A DNA stretch of 64,000 nucleotides, taken from contig BOYI01000001.1 in assembly GCA_019651435.1 (NCBI GenBank), positions 682,001 through 746,000 of the forward strand. Direction: 5' to 3'. The notes beneath the pieces are model-generated. The model had not been told where the DNA came from. It saw only the letters and a list, made by a program, of their open reading frames with translations, and made no database searches. Position 1 is the first letter of the stretch. The number at the start of each line of letters is the position of its first letter. Of the stretch, positions 8,650 to 18,522 are shown one piece after another. A program made the translations under genes and the position numbers. Source of the stretch: Pelagibacteraceae bacterium. GTDB taxonomy: Bacteria; Pseudomonadota; Alphaproteobacteria; HIMB59.

Positions 8650-10406
8650 TGAACAATCGAGCATTTAGGGTAGATGATAATTCTATAAATAGCTTTACTC
8701 CTAGTTACGCAGGTACCCAAGGTGCGATTGCTACTCACTCAAATCTTTCTGCTACAACTGCACATTCCATCCTTAAAGAAGATAAAGGAAATGCTTTTGA
8801 TGCAGCCGCTGGAGCAATGCTTGTAGAAAGTTTGGTTAACCCACAGATGTTTGGCATGGGAGGAGAAGGAGTTATGATCCTTAAGCCTTCATCAAAATCC
8901 CCTATTGTACTCAATGGTAACACTGTATCACCAAGCAATTTCAATTTTTTAAATTTAGTAACTAAAGGAAACCGAGAAATTCCTGATGAAGGTATTTTAA
9001 CTGCAGGTGTACCATCTGCCTTTTCTTCAATCTTCAGATTACTTCAACACTATGGGAAACTAGATTTTCGAACAATCGCCAAATATGCAAAATCTTATGC
9101 TAAAGATGGTTTTCCTATTCACAATGGAATTGTGAACCAAAAAAAGTTTGGATTAAATGATTTAAAATTAAAGTTTAAAAATGAGTGGGTAAATTCATAT
9201 AAGCTTTACATTAATGAGAATAAAAAAGTACCTGAAATAAATTCTCTATTTAAAAATAAAAAGTTTGGAAATTTATTAGATTATTTATCTAATTATGAAA
9301 AAAAGTTATCAGGAAATAGAATTAATAAATTTAATAAGCTACATGATGCTTTTTATAAAGGTGATATAGCTCAAACTATCATAAAGCATTCCAATCAAAG
9401 GAATGGATTACTACAAAGGCAGGACTTTGATAATTACTCTGCTACTTTTGAAAAAACAATCTTTGAAAATTTTGGTGATTATCAAATTCATAAAACTGAT
9501 ATTTGGGGCCAAGGACTTACTTCACTTATGATGATGAAACTCTTTGAAAAACAAAAATTAAAGAATTTAAATAATGAAAACGAAATTCACCATTTTATTG
9601 AATCTTTGAAATTAACTTTTGCTGACCGAGAAATGTATTTCACAGGGCAAAAAAAACCTCAGGTTACCGCTAAACACTTACTCAACAGTCAATACCTAAA
9701 CAAAAGATTAAAATTGATTTCCCCTAAAGCTATAGACTCAATTATTCCAGGTGACCCATTAAAAGGTAAATCACTTTTACCTATTGAAAATGAAATTAAA
9801 CCTTGGGGAGCTGGTACGGTACACATCAGCATTATAGATAGTGAAAATAATGCTATTTCTTGCACACCTAGTGGTGGCTGGATCAGATCCAATGAAGTTA
9901 TAAATGATTTGGGCTTTCCTTTAGGTAATCGTTTAATGACCTTTTATTTATCAAAACCAGGTCATGTGAATTTCATTACACCTAACCAACAACCGAGAAC
10001 CACTTTGAGTCCAACAATGATTATTAATAAAAAAGAAAAAGAAATTTTATCATGTGGAACCATGGGTGGAGATGCCCAAGATCAATGGCAAGCTCAGTTT
10101 TTGATTCATTATATTTTTTCTCAAAAACCTATTGATATTGCACTTAATGAGCCAAGAGTCTCATCAGAACATTTACCTGCCTTTTTTCACCCTCATGATC
10201 CAAATAAAAAACAATTATTACTCGAAGAAAGGCTTTCAGGCTTAATTCCTAAACTTAATAAAAAAGGACATAAAACTTTATCAGTCACGGATTGGAGTGA
10301 GGGCTTTATTTTATGTGCTCGAAAGAAAAACAATATTTATGATGCATATGCTGATATTAGAAGCTATAAAAGTCAGATATTTCAAGCACAAGCAATAGCA
10401 TGGTAA
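8649..10406 (+). CDS. ggt: Gamma-glutamyltransferase family protein
   Basis: A 585-residue Ntn-hydrolase of the gamma-glutamyltranspeptidase family. The probable catalytic nucleophile is Thr390 in WGAGTVHISIID, where autoprocessing would separate large and small subunits. QGAIATHSNLS and NPQMFGMGGEGVMI near the N-terminus and the GGDAQDQWQAQ region are family hallmarks. No signal peptide is evident, so a cytoplasmic form is likely. Coupling to gor (TAATG junction) and to mazG (7-base overlap) suggests a role in glutathione breakdown or recycling. The Thr-Val-His variant replaces the commoner Thr-Thr-His, as in several homologues, so substrate choice is open. Confidence 0.92.
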   Translation: MNNRAFRVDDNSINSFTPSYAGTQGAIATHSNLSATTAHSILKEDKGNAFDAAAGAMLVESLVNPQMFGMGGEGVMILKPSSKSPIVLNGNTVSPSNFNFLNLVTKGNREIPDEGILTAGVPSAFSSIFRLLQHYGKLDFRTIAKYAKSYAKDGFPIHNGIVNQKKFGLNDLKLKFKNEWVNSYKLYINENKKVPEINSLFKNKKFGNLLDYLSNYEKKLSGNRINKFNKLHDAFYKGDIAQTIIKHSNQRNGLLQRQDFDNYSATFEKTIFENFGDYQIHKTDIWGQGLTSLMMMKLFEKQKLKNLNNENEIHHFIESLKLTFADREMYFTGQKKPQVTAKHLLNSQYLNKRLKLISPKAIDSIIPGDPLKGKSLLPIENEIKPWGAGTVHISIIDSENNAISCTPSGGWIRSNEVINDLGFPLGNRLMTFYLSKPGHVNFITPNQQPRTTLSPTMIINKKEKEILSCGTMGGDAQDQWQAQFLIHYIFSQKPIDIALNEPRVSSEHLPAFFHPHDPNKKQLLLEERLSGLIPKLNKKGHKTLSVTDWSEGFILCARKKNNIYDAYADIRSYKSQIFQAQAIAW

Positions 10407-11175
10407 ATAAAAATCAGAAAAATCTTCAAGATATAATTGACGTCGTTCAACAACTAAGACACCCAAAGAAAGGTTGTCCTTGGGATATTGAGCAAACTTC
10501 TAAGTCACTATCTAAATATACATTAGAGGAAGCTTATGAAGTGGTCGAGGCAATTGAAAAAAATAATTACTCAGAATTAGAAGATGAGTTAGGAGATTTA
10601 TTACTTCAAGTAATTTATCACTCAGTCATCGCAGCAGAAAAAAAGAAATTTAATATTTTTAACGTTATTGATAAAAGTGTTCAAAAAATGAGATCAAGAC
10701 ATCCTCATATTTTTTTAAAAGATAGTTCAATTAAATCCATAGAAGATGTAAATAATTTTTGGGAACTACAAAAGAAAAATGAAAGAAAGAAAAAAGGTGC
10801 CAATTCAATTCTTGATGGAGTAAGTATTTCATTACCAGCTGTTACTAGGTCTATAAAACTTCAAAAAAGAGCTGCAAAAGAGGGATTTGATTGGAAAAAA
10901 CCTGAGGATACTTTAAAAAAAGTTAGAGAGGAATTGAATGAATTAACATTTGAAATGAAGCTAACAATAAAAAGAAAATACGCGAAGAATTAGGCGACCT
11001 TCTCTTTTCATGTATTAATTTATCCAGAAAATTAGGAATTGACACCGAAACTGTGATAAGAGAGTCAAATCGTAAATTTGAAAAAAGATTTAAAAAAATG
11101 GAAAAGAAAATGAATAAAAAAAGTTTAAAATGGGAGCTCAAAAATTTAGAAAAAGAATGGCAAAACTCAAAATAG
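10400..11175 (+). CDS. mazG: Nucleoside triphosphate pyrophosphohydrolase MazG, frameshifted
   Basis: MazG hydrolyses NTPs to NMP and pyrophosphate as house-cleaning and stringent-response modulation. The first domain has HPKKGCPWDIEQT and LEEAYEVVEAIE with the EExxE metal site, plus ELEDELGDLLLQ. The second has RVGFDW-like EGFDWKKPED and KVREELNEL. One slip near 10970 ends the open frame at 10993, and the next frame continues with REELGDLLFSCINLSRKLG and RESNRKFEKRF to TAG at 11175. The joined protein of about 258 residues is normal. The 3' end overlaps the tolC-like start by 19 bases. Confidence 0.92.
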
Positions 11176-12429
11176 TATTTCTATCAATTGCTTTGTGCTG
11201 GTCTCTTCCACTACAAGCGTATGATATTGATGAATTAGTAAAAATCTTAATTGAAAAAAATGAAAATAATTCAGCATTTAAATATGATGATCAAATTGAT
11301 GATATTTCCTTAGATAATGCAGATAAAATTTTTATTCCAGAAATTGATTACTCGTATAGCTTTTCTAATACAACTTCTTCAACAACTTCTACCTCTACTA
11401 TAAATTCAAATACCAACACAATCAGTGCTACAGTTAATTTATACAATGGTGGTTTTAGTCAATTAAACCTGATAGCAACCCAAACAAGAAACCAAGCATT
11501 AGATTTTTTAAGGCAGTATCAAAAAGAACTATTAATTAAAGAGTTGATTAATGGTTATAACACCCTACAAGGACTTGTTTTAAAGAAAAATAATCAACAA
11601 AAAAATCTCAATTTCTATGAGAGAAAAGTACAAGAAGCAGAAATTTTATTTCAAGCAAATAGAATTACCAAAACTGACCTTCTAGACTTTCAAAACGAAT
11701 TAATTTCTGCTGAGTCATTACTTTTAGATTATGACAGACAGATTGATAATTTAATGCTTCAAGTAAATAAACTGTTAGATATGGAATTAGAAGATGAAGA
11801 TGTTGATTTTAAAAGGGTTATTGAAATTCCAGATCAATTAGTGGAAAAAAAGTTATTTTCTGAGTTGATGAATTCCTCCTACGGTCAATACCTTACTTAT
11901 ATTGAACAAACGTATATACCTGAATTAGAAATGAATAAAAAAGACTTAAAACCATCAGTGGATTTATCATACTCCTTATCTGACTCTGATAAGTTTTCGA
12001 GTAGTGTTGATCATCGAAGAAGTTCCTCTTTGTCATTAACCTTATCTGTTCCTTTATATGATGGATATAAAGATGAAAATAATTTCGATATACAAAAATA
12101 TGAATATCAAAAGAAACTTTTAACTCATAAAGATCTTAAAAAAGACTTACTCAATACCTATCTTAAAGTCTTGGAATAATTATGATTTCTATCTTCAAAA
12201 GATTGAAAATCAAAAGGCAATCATCGAGACATTAAATTTAAAACTTAAAGGTAATGAAATTCTCTATAAATCTCAAAAAATTAGTGTTACTCGACTAATT
12301 GAAACACAAAATGACTTAAATAATGCTAATAATATTCTCTTAGACCTAGTCACACAAAAAAAGTATTATTTAATGGATATTTTAATTTTAAATAACGATT
12401 TAGCAAAAATAACAAATGGATTGGGATAG
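11157..12429 (+). CDS. TolC family outer-membrane efflux protein, frameshifted
   Basis: An outer-membrane channel protein of the TolC/OEP family, about 423 residues when repaired. I place the start at the ATG at 11157 because MAKLKIVFLSIALCWSLPLQA is a good signal peptide ending at Ala; upstream in-frame codons lie inside mazG. Two OEP repeats are visible: the strand region ISATVNLYNGGFSQLN with helix LINGYNTLQGLVL, and SLSLTLSVPLYDGYKDENN with its helix. A slip at about 12177 ends the open frame; the next frame gives NYDFYLQKIENQKAIIE and SQKISVTRLIETQNDLN to 12429. No HlyD or pump partner is adjacent. The stop overlaps the lysR start by 14 bases. Confidence 0.87.
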
Positions 12430-13309
12430 ACTTAAAACTTTTTATCACGTAGCTACAGCTGGAAGTATATCCAAGGCCATGGGTACAATTCATTTAAGTC
12501 AATCTGCCATTACAAGACAAATTCAATCTTTAGAACATAGTCTAAAAACTAAATTATTCAAAAGACACACTAAGGGTATTACTCTAACTGAACAGGGTTC
12601 TTATCTTTTTGAAGAAACTGAAAAAATTTTTGCTGATTTAAATTCTATTGAAAAGAAAATTATTGAATTCAAATCTATTCCTACTGGAAACCTTTCTATT
12701 AACACCACTGTTGGTTTTGGCTCGATGTGGTTGAGTCCTCGTATTAATGAATTTATCAATGAATACCCTGAAATTAATTTGAAATTAAACTACTCTGAAG
12801 ATGAACAAGATATGCTTCGTCAGGACTACGATATTGGTATTTGGATGAGAAGACCTAAACACTTAGATTTAGTCTCAAAACATATAGCTACTATTAAGTA
12901 CCATATTTATGGATCAGGCCACTATATCAATGAAATGGGAATGCCAATCAGAAGATCTGAATTGTCTAATCACCGATTAATTACTTATGGTACAGGTAAG
13001 CCTTCACCCCTATCAGATACAAATTGGATTTTAACAACAGGACAGAAAAAAAATACTAAACCTAGAAAACCTCACGTCACAATTAACAACTTATATGGGT
13101 TACTGGTTGCAGTTGAAACTGGAGCTGGTCTAGCAGCACTTCCTGATTACATGGTTCAACATAAAGCTCATTTAGTGAAAGTATTACCTGAAATAGAAGG
13201 ACCTAGTTATGAGGTTCATATGGTATATCATGAAAACCTTAAAGGTAGCTCAAAGTTAATCGCTTTTAGAGATTTCTTAACTGCAAAAATCAATCAGTGG
13301 AGATTTTGA
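12416..13309 (+). CDS. LysR family transcriptional regulator
   Basis: A 297-residue LysR-type regulator. The winged helix-turn-helix fills residues 1-60 (LKTFYHVATAGSISKAMGTI, then SQSAITRQIQSLE, then LFKRHTKGITLTEQG). It is followed by the coiled linker and a periplasmic-binding-like effector domain ending in GAGLAALPDYMV. It overlaps the tolC-like gene and may belong to the gor-ggt-mazG-tolC operon, although LysR genes commonly control neighbours. A perfect 9-base inverted repeat lies between it and argD at 13321-13344. Effector unknown. Confidence 0.93.
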   Translation: MDWDRLKTFYHVATAGSISKAMGTIHLSQSAITRQIQSLEHSLKTKLFKRHTKGITLTEQGSYLFEETEKIFADLNSIEKKIIEFKSIPTGNLSINTTVGFGSMWLSPRINEFINEYPEINLKLNYSEDEQDMLRQDYDIGIWMRRPKHLDLVSKHIATIKYHIYGSGHYINEMGMPIRRSELSNHRLITYGTGKPSPLSDTNWILTTGQKKNTKPRKPHVTINNLYGLLVAVETGAGLAALPDYMVQHKAHLVKVLPEIEGPSYEVHMVYHENLKGSSKLIAFRDFLTAKINQWRF

Positions 13310-13320
13310 TTAAATCTTCT

Positions 13321-13344
13321 TTAATTTTACTAAAATAAAATTAA
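13321..13344. repeat. Nine-base perfect inverted repeat between lysR and argD
   Basis: TTAATTTTA, a six-base loop CTAAAA, then TAAAATTAA. It lies 12 bases after the lysR stop and 12 bases before argD. All-AT composition makes it a weak terminator candidate. LysR-type boxes follow T-N11-A dyads, so it could also be an operator, but chance in AT-rich DNA cannot be excluded. Confidence 0.3.
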
Positions 13345-13355
13345 TTTCATAGATA

Positions 13356-14501
13356 ATGAATAAACTCTTAAAGACATATAATTTTTCTAATTTTAAAATC
13401 ACGAAAGGTAATGGAAGTTATCTTTACACTTCTAAAAATGAAAAATTATTAGACTTTTCTGCCGGTGTTGCCGTTAATTCTCTGGGATATAACCATCCAA
13501 TAATCAAAAAAAGTCTTCAAGATCAAATCAAAACAGGAATATCTCATTTATCAGGTTCTCAAATTCATGAATTTAAGATAAAACTTTCTGAAATTCTTTC
13601 TAAAGAAAGCAATAAAGGAGATGTTTTCTTTTCTAATTCAGGTGCAGAAAGTATTGAAGCAGCGCTTAAAATAGCAAGAAATTATGGAAATCAATCTAAA
13701 AAAGATGAAATCATAGCGATGACTTCTTCTTTTCATGGAAGAACTATTGGGGCACTTTCTGTTGGAAGTAATAAAAATTATAAATCTCATATTGGTCCCG
13801 TACCGGGGAAAGTAAAATTTTGTGAGTTTAATAATTCAAAACATTTAAAAAAGCTTATTAATAAAAAAACTGTCGCCATTATTATTGAATTTGTTCAAGG
13901 CGATGGAGGTATTAATATTTGCACAAAAGAATTTGCAAAAACTATTAAGAAATATGTAAAAAAAGAAAAATCTTATTAATAGCCGATGAAATTCAAGGAG
14001 GTATAGGAAGAACTGGGAAAATATTTGCTTATAAGCATTATGGTGTTTCTCAGATATCATTACATCGGCCAAAGGATTAGGCTCAGGAATTCCTATTGGA
14101 GCGACAATTGTTAAAAAAGGGAAAAATCAAAAAAAATCAATATTGGCTTTCATGGTTCCACTTTTGGTGGAGGTATGCTTCAAACAAGGGTTGCGTATAA
14201 TGTTTTCAGAACAATTAATAAAACTAGCTTTTAAATAGTGTGAAATCAAAAGGCATTCTTTTAAGTAAATTATTAAATAAACTACATTCAAGTTATGACT
14301 GCATAAAAGAAGTAAGAATTAAAGGATTAATGGCCGGTATTGAGTTTATGAACAGTCAAATCGCTTTAAAAATTTATAAAGAAACTTCTAATCATGGTTT
14401 AGTTACCACTCTTGTCAAAGGGACTACCATTAGAATTACCCTCCTCTAATTATTAAATCTGAAGAAATTAAAAAGGATTAAAATTATCTCTAATTGTTTA
14501 G
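13356..14501 (+). CDS. argD: Acetylornithine aminotransferase ArgD-like, heavily frameshifted
   Basis: Class III PLP aminotransferase of arginine biosynthesis (N-acetylornithine with 2-oxoglutarate). The open part to 13979 shows [34 protein letters not shown] and [14 protein letters not shown]. Later frames show [35 protein letters not shown] with the PLP lysine, [18 protein letters not shown], and [13 protein letters not shown]. At least five single-base slips lie between 13970 and 14480, making it the most damaged gene here together with the pectin-acetylesterase-like gene. All active-site motifs survive in order, so I infer sequence error more than true decay. It belongs with argB and argC downstream. 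Confidence 0.85.
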
Positions 14502-14515
14502 AGAAAATATAAAGA

Positions 14516-15474
14516 TTAATTATTATTGATATATTTAGTAGGTCCAGAGTCATTAATCCAATTCCAGATTAAATCTTGTAAACTGATTACCATCAAATTT
14601 CTTATAATATAAATCAGTAGCAGTCATTACATGGCCCCATTCAACATTTCCTTTTAATTTTCTTTTTTCAGCATTAATTGAAAATCAGCATTATAAAAGT
14701 TTGAGTCTTCTGTTATTGATTGTCTAACTTTTTTAAATCACCCTTCATATAAGGATCTCAATATTCCATATAAAAAATATGTTTTTTAAATTATTTCTCT
14801 CAAATAAGGATCGAGAAGGAAAACAATTTGCCCAATGAGAGTCTTTACAATGATCAACTCGATCATTATATAAAAATTTAACTATTTTTGGCCATGGACC
14901 TTCATTCCATTGTAAACGAACGTTATGGGACTCTGTATCCAACCACCAACTATCTGCAATCAAATAAGGATTCTTATATTTTTATTAGGTCAACATTTAA
15001 ACCTAAAGCTAAAGATCCAGCACTATATCCTGCAAAAACTAATTTATCAGCATTTGCAAATTTATTATCAAATTGTTCAAAAATATCTTCAATAATATAA
15101 CGTCCATGATAATAAACTTCTTTGCCATCAATTATATGCGTATGAGTACCTTGATGAATATCATTGCTACAGTAAGGAACAAATAAGACATTAAAATCAT
15201 TCTGAACAAAGTCTTCAACCATATGGGTTTTGCCCCTATCAGAAGAAACTGCAGGAGATTTTAATCCATCATTTCTTGATCTGTATTGATCCTCATTTGC
15301 AGCAACACCTCCTCCTTGGATATACATTAACCAATTATTTGATTTACCCTCAAAAAAAGTAAAAGTAGCTTGTTCGCCGTTACTACACAAAGCTTTTGGA
15401 CTTTTAGTTTCAATTAGTTTTGCGTTTAAAGGAAAATAAAATAATAAAAAAAGAAGAGATAAAATTTTTAACAT
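14516..15474 (-). CDS. Secreted pectin-acetylesterase/Notum-like hydrolase, frameshifted
   Basis: A serine hydrolase resembling the pectinacetylesterase (PAE/Notum) family, predicted secreted: a hydrophobic signal (MLKILSLLFLLFYFPLNA) precedes the mature part. NWLMYIQGGGVA gives the oxyanion-hole glycines, FNVLFVPYCSNDIHQGTH is the conserved YCSxDxxxG segment, and FAGYSAGSLALG carries the nucleophile Ser. Frames after 14960 give MIADSWWLDTESHNVRLQW and, near the end, WNWINDSGPTKYINNN. Several slips occur between 14560 and 14975. The joined length is about 319 residues. The natural substrate, probably an ester on an extracellular polymer or lipid, is unknown. Confidence 0.7.
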
Positions 15475-15563
15475 AAAATGATTTTAATAAATTTAAAAAT
15501 TTTTTTAAGATGAAAAAATATAAAAATTTTGCATTAATAAAATTTATATTTATTTTTTAAAAA

Positions 15564-16418
15564 TTAATAATCTAAAGATTGTTTTTGAAAAACCGTACCA
15601 ATACCCTCTTCTGTTTCTAATTCTGTTAGTAAGGCATTTTTAATTTCACCACTTATAATATGGATTTTTTGAACTCCTTGATTAAGAGCTTTTAAAGAAT
15701 TTTCAACTTTCACAACCATTCCATTTCAGAAATAATTTTTTCATCAAAAAGTTTTTTTGCTACATTTTCATCAACAGAAGAAATACGTTCACCTTTTAAA
15801 TCTTTAATATAAGGGACATCAGAAATAAAAATTAATTTACTTGCTGATAAATTAACAGCTAATTCAGTTGCAATAGTATCGGCATTAACATTTAACACGT
15901 CGGCTGTATTTTTATCGAGAACAAGACTTGGCATAATAATCATATCGTGTTCTTTAAATAATTTTTGTATTTCAAGTGCATCGACTGATACAACGTCCCC
16001 TACTTGACCAAAATCAATTCCATCAACTACATCTCTTTTTTTGGCAGCGATGGAAGTCTTTTTTAGAAATAGGAATAGGAAAATTTCTAATATTATAACG
16101 AGAACTTAGACTAAAAATATCGATTAAAATTTGACCTGAAATTTTCTTAGCTGCCTCGATATCATCCTGTGAGGTAATTCTTCTACCATTGACCTTTTTA
16201 GGCTCAATTTGATGAACATTTTTCATGTAATGATCTAATTGTCTGCCAAAACCAAAAACTAGCACCACTTTTAGCTTAGTTATTGTCGATAAAAGTTCTT
16301 TTATATCGCCTATAACATTTTCAATACTTTGTTGATTATCACAAATTTTACCACTGACTTTGACAACTAAAGTCGAGTTTTGAAGAATAGATTGATAAAA
16401 GGATTGAGTTTTGCTCAT
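15564..16418 (-). CDS. argB: Acetylglutamate kinase, frameshifted
   Basis: ArgB phosphorylates N-acetylglutamate, the committed step of arginine synthesis. The start MSKTQSFYQSILQNSTLVVK leads into the KxSGK nucleotide loop. VVLVFGFGRQLDHYMK matches the VxVHGGGPQI region (the glycines are reduced, perhaps by sequence error), then GRRITSQDDIEAAKKISG. After a slip near 16035 come MPSLVLDKNTADVLNVNADTIA and ASKLIFISDVPYIKD. A second slip near 15720 leads to NSLKALNQGVQKIHIISGEI and the end EGIGTVF. The joined length is about 284 residues. The start overlaps the argC stop by four bases, indicating translational coupling. Confidence 0.87.
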
Positions 16419-17411
16419 AGATATAAAGGTAACATTTCTTTTAAACCAAGTGATTGATCTTCTGAAAACATTAAGTTCATACACTCGACAGCATTACCAG
16501 AAGCTCCTTTAATAAGATTATCAATGCAAGCCTCTACTACAAAATTCTGATTGTCTTTGACTGAAATAGAAATATCACAGTAGTTAGATCCCACAACATT
16601 AGATAACTTATTTTGAGACTGAATTCTCACAAAAGGCATGTTGGAGTATTTATTTTTTAATAATTCATTTAATTTATCTAAATCAATATTTTCTTTGGAT
16701 TGAATATGTGCTGTTACGTAAATTCCTCTGGTATATGGCCCAGATAAAGGAACAAAAGATAAATTATCTGTCAGAGATGGGAAAGATTGATATATCTCTG
16801 CTAAATGTCTGTGTTGATTAACATTGTAGGAAAAGACATCTTTTGATCTAACTGAATGATGGTTTTTTGATGTAGGAGCCTTACCTCCTCCACTTGAACC
16901 GGTAATAGCAGTAATGGAAATATTATTTATAAGTGACTCAAAAGGATAAATAGCTAATTGAGAAGCTAAAGCAAAACAACCTGGGTTTGCTACGTTTTCA
17001 GAATTTTTAATTTCATCTAATCTTTGACTCAATAAATCCATAGGTAAATTTATTTTGCAAATTAGCATCAAATGATGATTTGTAATATTTCTCATACGAT
17101 TGAGCATCATTTATTCTATAATCAGAACTCAAATCGATAATTTTCACCTTTCCGATCAACTCTTTGACATATTCCTCTGCAGAGCCGTGAGGTAAAGATA
17201 AAAAAACACAATCTAAATTATGAAAATCATCAAGATTTGATGTCTGGAGTTCAGTTAAATTTAAAGATGATAAATGAGTGAACTCATCATCAATATCATT
17301 TTCTCTTTTTAAAATCTTTTGTAGGGAAACCTTAGGGTGAATAGAAAGAATTCTTAATAATTCTAACCCTAAAAAACCATTAGCTCCTATAATACCTACT
17401 TTAATCATCAC
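16415..17411 (-). CDS. argC: N-acetyl-gamma-glutamyl-phosphate reductase, frameshifted
   Basis: ArgC reduces acetylglutamyl phosphate to the semialdehyde with NADPH. The N-terminal piece has VGIIGANGFLGLELLRIL (dinucleotide loop) and FLSLPHGSAEEYV. After a slip near 17060 the second piece has VANPGCFALASQLAI with the catalytic Cys, GSSGGGKAPTSKNHHS and SFVPLSGPYTRGIYVTAH. GSNYCDISI and KGASGNAVECMNLM finish the domain. The total of about 332 residues is normal. It overlaps the preceding P-loop gene by 11 bases and argB by four. Confidence 0.92.
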
Positions 17412-18445
17412 TAATCCTATTAATCATTTTAGCAAATACATTGACATGATTGGCTGAATTATAAATGTTTAAAAAATCTAAGTTTTTGAACTTAAATTTA
17501 CTAATAGATTGATTAAAGGCAGAAACATTATTAGTAACCGGGCCACTAATTATTAAAAGCTTATCCTCTAATCCATTTTGTTCAAGATTTTCAATTATAT
17601 TAACAGCACCAGAAATGTCATAAGCACAAATAACAATGACTTTAATGAGTTTAGTAATTTCTTTATTTTGGATAATCTCTTTTGTTCCGTAATCACCATG
17701 ATAGCCATCGCCTAATTCCATTAAAACAACATCAGCATCTTTACTCACATGATCAATAACTGATTTGGAACATTCTTGAATGGTGTCTTTATCATTCATA
17801 CAAGTACTAGGAAGTCCATAGTCAACAAAATCAGATGTTAGATTGGCACCATTATCTTCATAAGAATAGAGATCCTTTTGAGATGCGGTCCCAGCTAATT
17901 TGCAGGCATTAATTTTTGTAAAATATTTACCAAGAGTTTTAATAATAAAAGAAGAAACTGTAGTTTTTCCTGAGTCAATACCTGTACCAATTACAGCGAT
18001 AGAAGAGACGTTTTTTGATAAAGAAGATTTTTTTACTTTAGCTAAGTCTTTAAGATTTAATTGATTTACCATCTTTAAAAATTGAACCAACAACTTCACA
18101 TTCGGTTGCAGGCCCTAAAAGAATATTAAAGTCTTTACAAATTCCTATAACGCCACCTAAGTTTAAAATATGAATTTTATCATGTTTATTTAATTCCTCA
18201 GGAACAGTTCCTGTCATACCTGATGAAGCAATTCGATTACCTAAAGCTCCAAGAATAATATCTCCCTCTGTTAATTCTGTAATTCTTCCAGATATTAATT
18301 CTAATTTATTATAATTGGGATTAACGGATATTACTTTGACTGCAATCAACTGCCCTTCTTGAGCTTTGATTTCATCATGTAATTCTAAGTCTTCAGATAT
18401 TTGAAGATTTTTTAAAACAGACCCAATTTTCTTTGTATTAATCAT
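17401..18445 (-). CDS. Unrecognised two-domain P-loop protein coupled to argC, frameshifted
   Basis: The repaired protein has about 347 residues. Residues 1-130 form a beta-rich domain (GQLIAVKVISVNPNYNKLEL and GDIILGALGNRIASSGMTG, then ILLGPATECEVVG). After an extra base near 18064 the second domain begins with SSIAVIGTGIDSGKTT, a Walker A loop like those of DTBS/CobQ/MinD-type SIMIBI ATPases or DUF1611. It also shows NLTSDFVDYGLPST, ADVVLMELGDGYHGDYG and IKVIVICAYDISGAV. I do not recognise the whole protein. Its stop overlaps the argC start by 11 bases, so it is co-expressed with argC and argB. A role in arginine or glutamate metabolism is inference from position only. Confidence 0.7.
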
Positions 18446-18522
18446 TAAGCTAGGTTTTATATAATTATCAAAGATATTCGCAATGATTTATATTTAAGAT
18501 AAGTTGTTTAACAATAAAAGCA

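Noticed and set aside
13356-14501. argD as a true pseudogene
   Set aside because: The active-site motifs persist in order across frames, and other essential genes show the same kind of damage, so sequence error is more likely.
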